Origin: Flavobacteriales bacterium | Lineage (GTDB): Bacteria > Bacteroidota > Bacteroidia > Flavobacteriales > BACL11 | Reading direction: 5' to 3' | DNA: 25,028 nt | Assembly: GCA_002730985.1 (NCBI GenBank) | Contig: PCBP01000072.1 | Span: 1 to 25,028 of the forward strand | Shown: positions 24,424 through 25,028 of the stretch, piece by piece | Numbering within the stretch: position 1 is the stretch's first letter | How the letters are laid out: every line of letters begins with the position of its first letter | Notes under the pieces: generated by a model | The model's input: only the letters and a program-made list of their open reading frames with translations | What the model was told of the DNA's origin: nothing | Database searches by the model: none | Position numbers and translations under genes: made by a program

Positions 24424-25028
24424 TTAAATCCTTTACTAATAAAGTAATGTCCTCAGAAAGATTTAACCATAAAACCAGAGGAATATAAATCATCATTGTA
24501 ATAGATGACTTCCAAAATATGCCTAACAATACAACGGAAGTTTTTGGCAAGTATTGAAGCAAATAATAAATAATAAATAATACTATTATTGTTTTAATAG
24601 AATTCGATGAAAAGGGATGCATGTTCATGCTTGCTTTTATCAACACCAACCTAATTAAATTAAAAATTACAACTGATATTACTGTTGCCATAGCAGCACC
24701 ATCAATTCCATATTTTGGAATTAGAATTAAATTTAATGCAATTGTTATACCTGCCAATAAAATATTAGTATATAAATCATATTTAAAATACTTTGAGTTT
24801 ACAATAATCGCTCCATTTAATCCAGCAGCAATATCAAACACTTGAGATAATCCTATATAAAAAACAACCCATTTACCACCTTGAAATTTCAAAGGAAGTA
24901 ATGAAAATATATCATCAATATTTATCCAAACGCATAGGAAAAACACCCCGCCAATTATCAATTGATTAATAGATGATTTGGTATATAAGATCTGTATTTC
25001 AATCTTATTTTGATTCTCCCAAGCTTTA
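24404..25028 (-). CDS. Wzx-type polysaccharide flippase, C-terminal part (cut by window end)
   Basis: The frame is open to the window edge, so the true start lies beyond 25028; the TTG at 24961 is only an internal leucine. About 207 residues are visible, beginning KAWENQNKIEIQILYTKSSI and running through several membrane helices (VFFLCVWINIDDIFSLLP, GLSQVFDIAAGLNGAIIVNS, LAGITIALNLILIPKYGIDG, AAMATVISVVIFNLIRLVLI, two more near the end). The IPKYGIDGAAMATVIS signature is typical of Wzx flippases of the MOP superfamily, which move undecaprenyl-linked repeat units across the inner membrane. It heads the visible polysaccharide cluster and ends with a charged LVKDLRNRFSS tail. Confidence 0.88.
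   Translation of the reverse strand, partial: KAWENQNKIEIQILYTKSSINQLIIGGVFFLCVWINIDDIFSLLPLKFQGGKWVVFYIGLSQVFDIAAGLNGAIIVNSKYFKYDLYTNILLAGITIALNLILIPKYGIDGAAMATVISVVIFNLIRLVLIKASMNMHPFSSNSIKTIIVLFIIYYLLQYLPKTSVVLLGIFWKSSITMMIYIPLVLWLNLSEDITLLVKDLRNRFSS

Noticed and set aside
24961..24961. Complete 185-residue flippase starting at 24961
   Set aside because: The codon is TTG within a continuous frame to the window edge, and the upstream residues continue the Wzx pattern, so the gene is cut rather than short.

Overview
The window reads as chromosomal DNA of a Bacteroidota bacterium, most likely a marine or aquatic Flavobacteriales lineage. The DNA is strongly AT-rich. Surface proteins carry Bacteroidota-type modules: a CarboxypepD_reg/TonB receptor, FISUMP and DUF1566 domains, 'GCTDSTA' repeats and a 'GINYQAVARD' secreted protein. 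DUF3822 is next to rsmD, a context I associate with this phylum. Shine-Dalgarno sequences are essentially absent, and several genes have a TAnnTTTG box, the Bacteroidota -7 promoter element, just upstream. I see no tRNA, rRNA, CRISPR array, insertion sequence or phage genome. No gene-free stretch exceeds about 260 bases.

Layout. (1) 1-2535, minus: a three-gene surface/secreted set running from a tail-collar-domain protein through a dockerin/FISUMP/DUF1566 protein into an ArsC-like low-molecular-weight phosphatase cut by the window edge. (2) 2686-5130, plus: a TonB-dependent receptor. (3) 5166-8065, minus: purL and a PlsC-type acyltransferase. (4) 8155-11829, plus: a compact five-gene run of a membrane-anchored protein of unknown function, DUF3822, rsmD, coaD and a TlpA-type thioredoxin. 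(5) 11819-12868, minus: rlmH-rdgB, tail to tail with and overlapping the thioredoxin gene. (6) 12907-18882, plus: nadC, a BrkB/YihY membrane protein, a large M1 metallopeptidase whose C-terminal third looks like an outer-membrane barrel, and galE. The nadC/BrkB and M1/galE pairs overlap by one base. (7) 18922-25028, minus: a surface-polysaccharide cluster with a Wzx-type flippase (cut by the window end), a VioA-like sugar aminotransferase, two left-handed beta-helix acyltransferases, WbqC, a sulfotransferase and a GT56 glycosyltransferase.

The polysaccharide cluster is the accessory part. Its genes fit a route to a nucleotide-activated 4-amino-4,6-dideoxyhexose that is N-acylated, transferred to a lipid-linked intermediate by the GT56 enzyme, possibly sulfated, and flipped by Wzx. 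The galE just before it on the other strand could supply a UDP-sugar. Two scars suggest that the cluster has been reshuffled. One is an unannotated 27-codon fragment (21586-21669) matching the first 19 or so residues of the intact GT56 gene 1.6 kb downstream. The other is an unexplained open stretch between wzx and the aminotransferase. The rest of the window is mostly ordinary housekeeping sequence.
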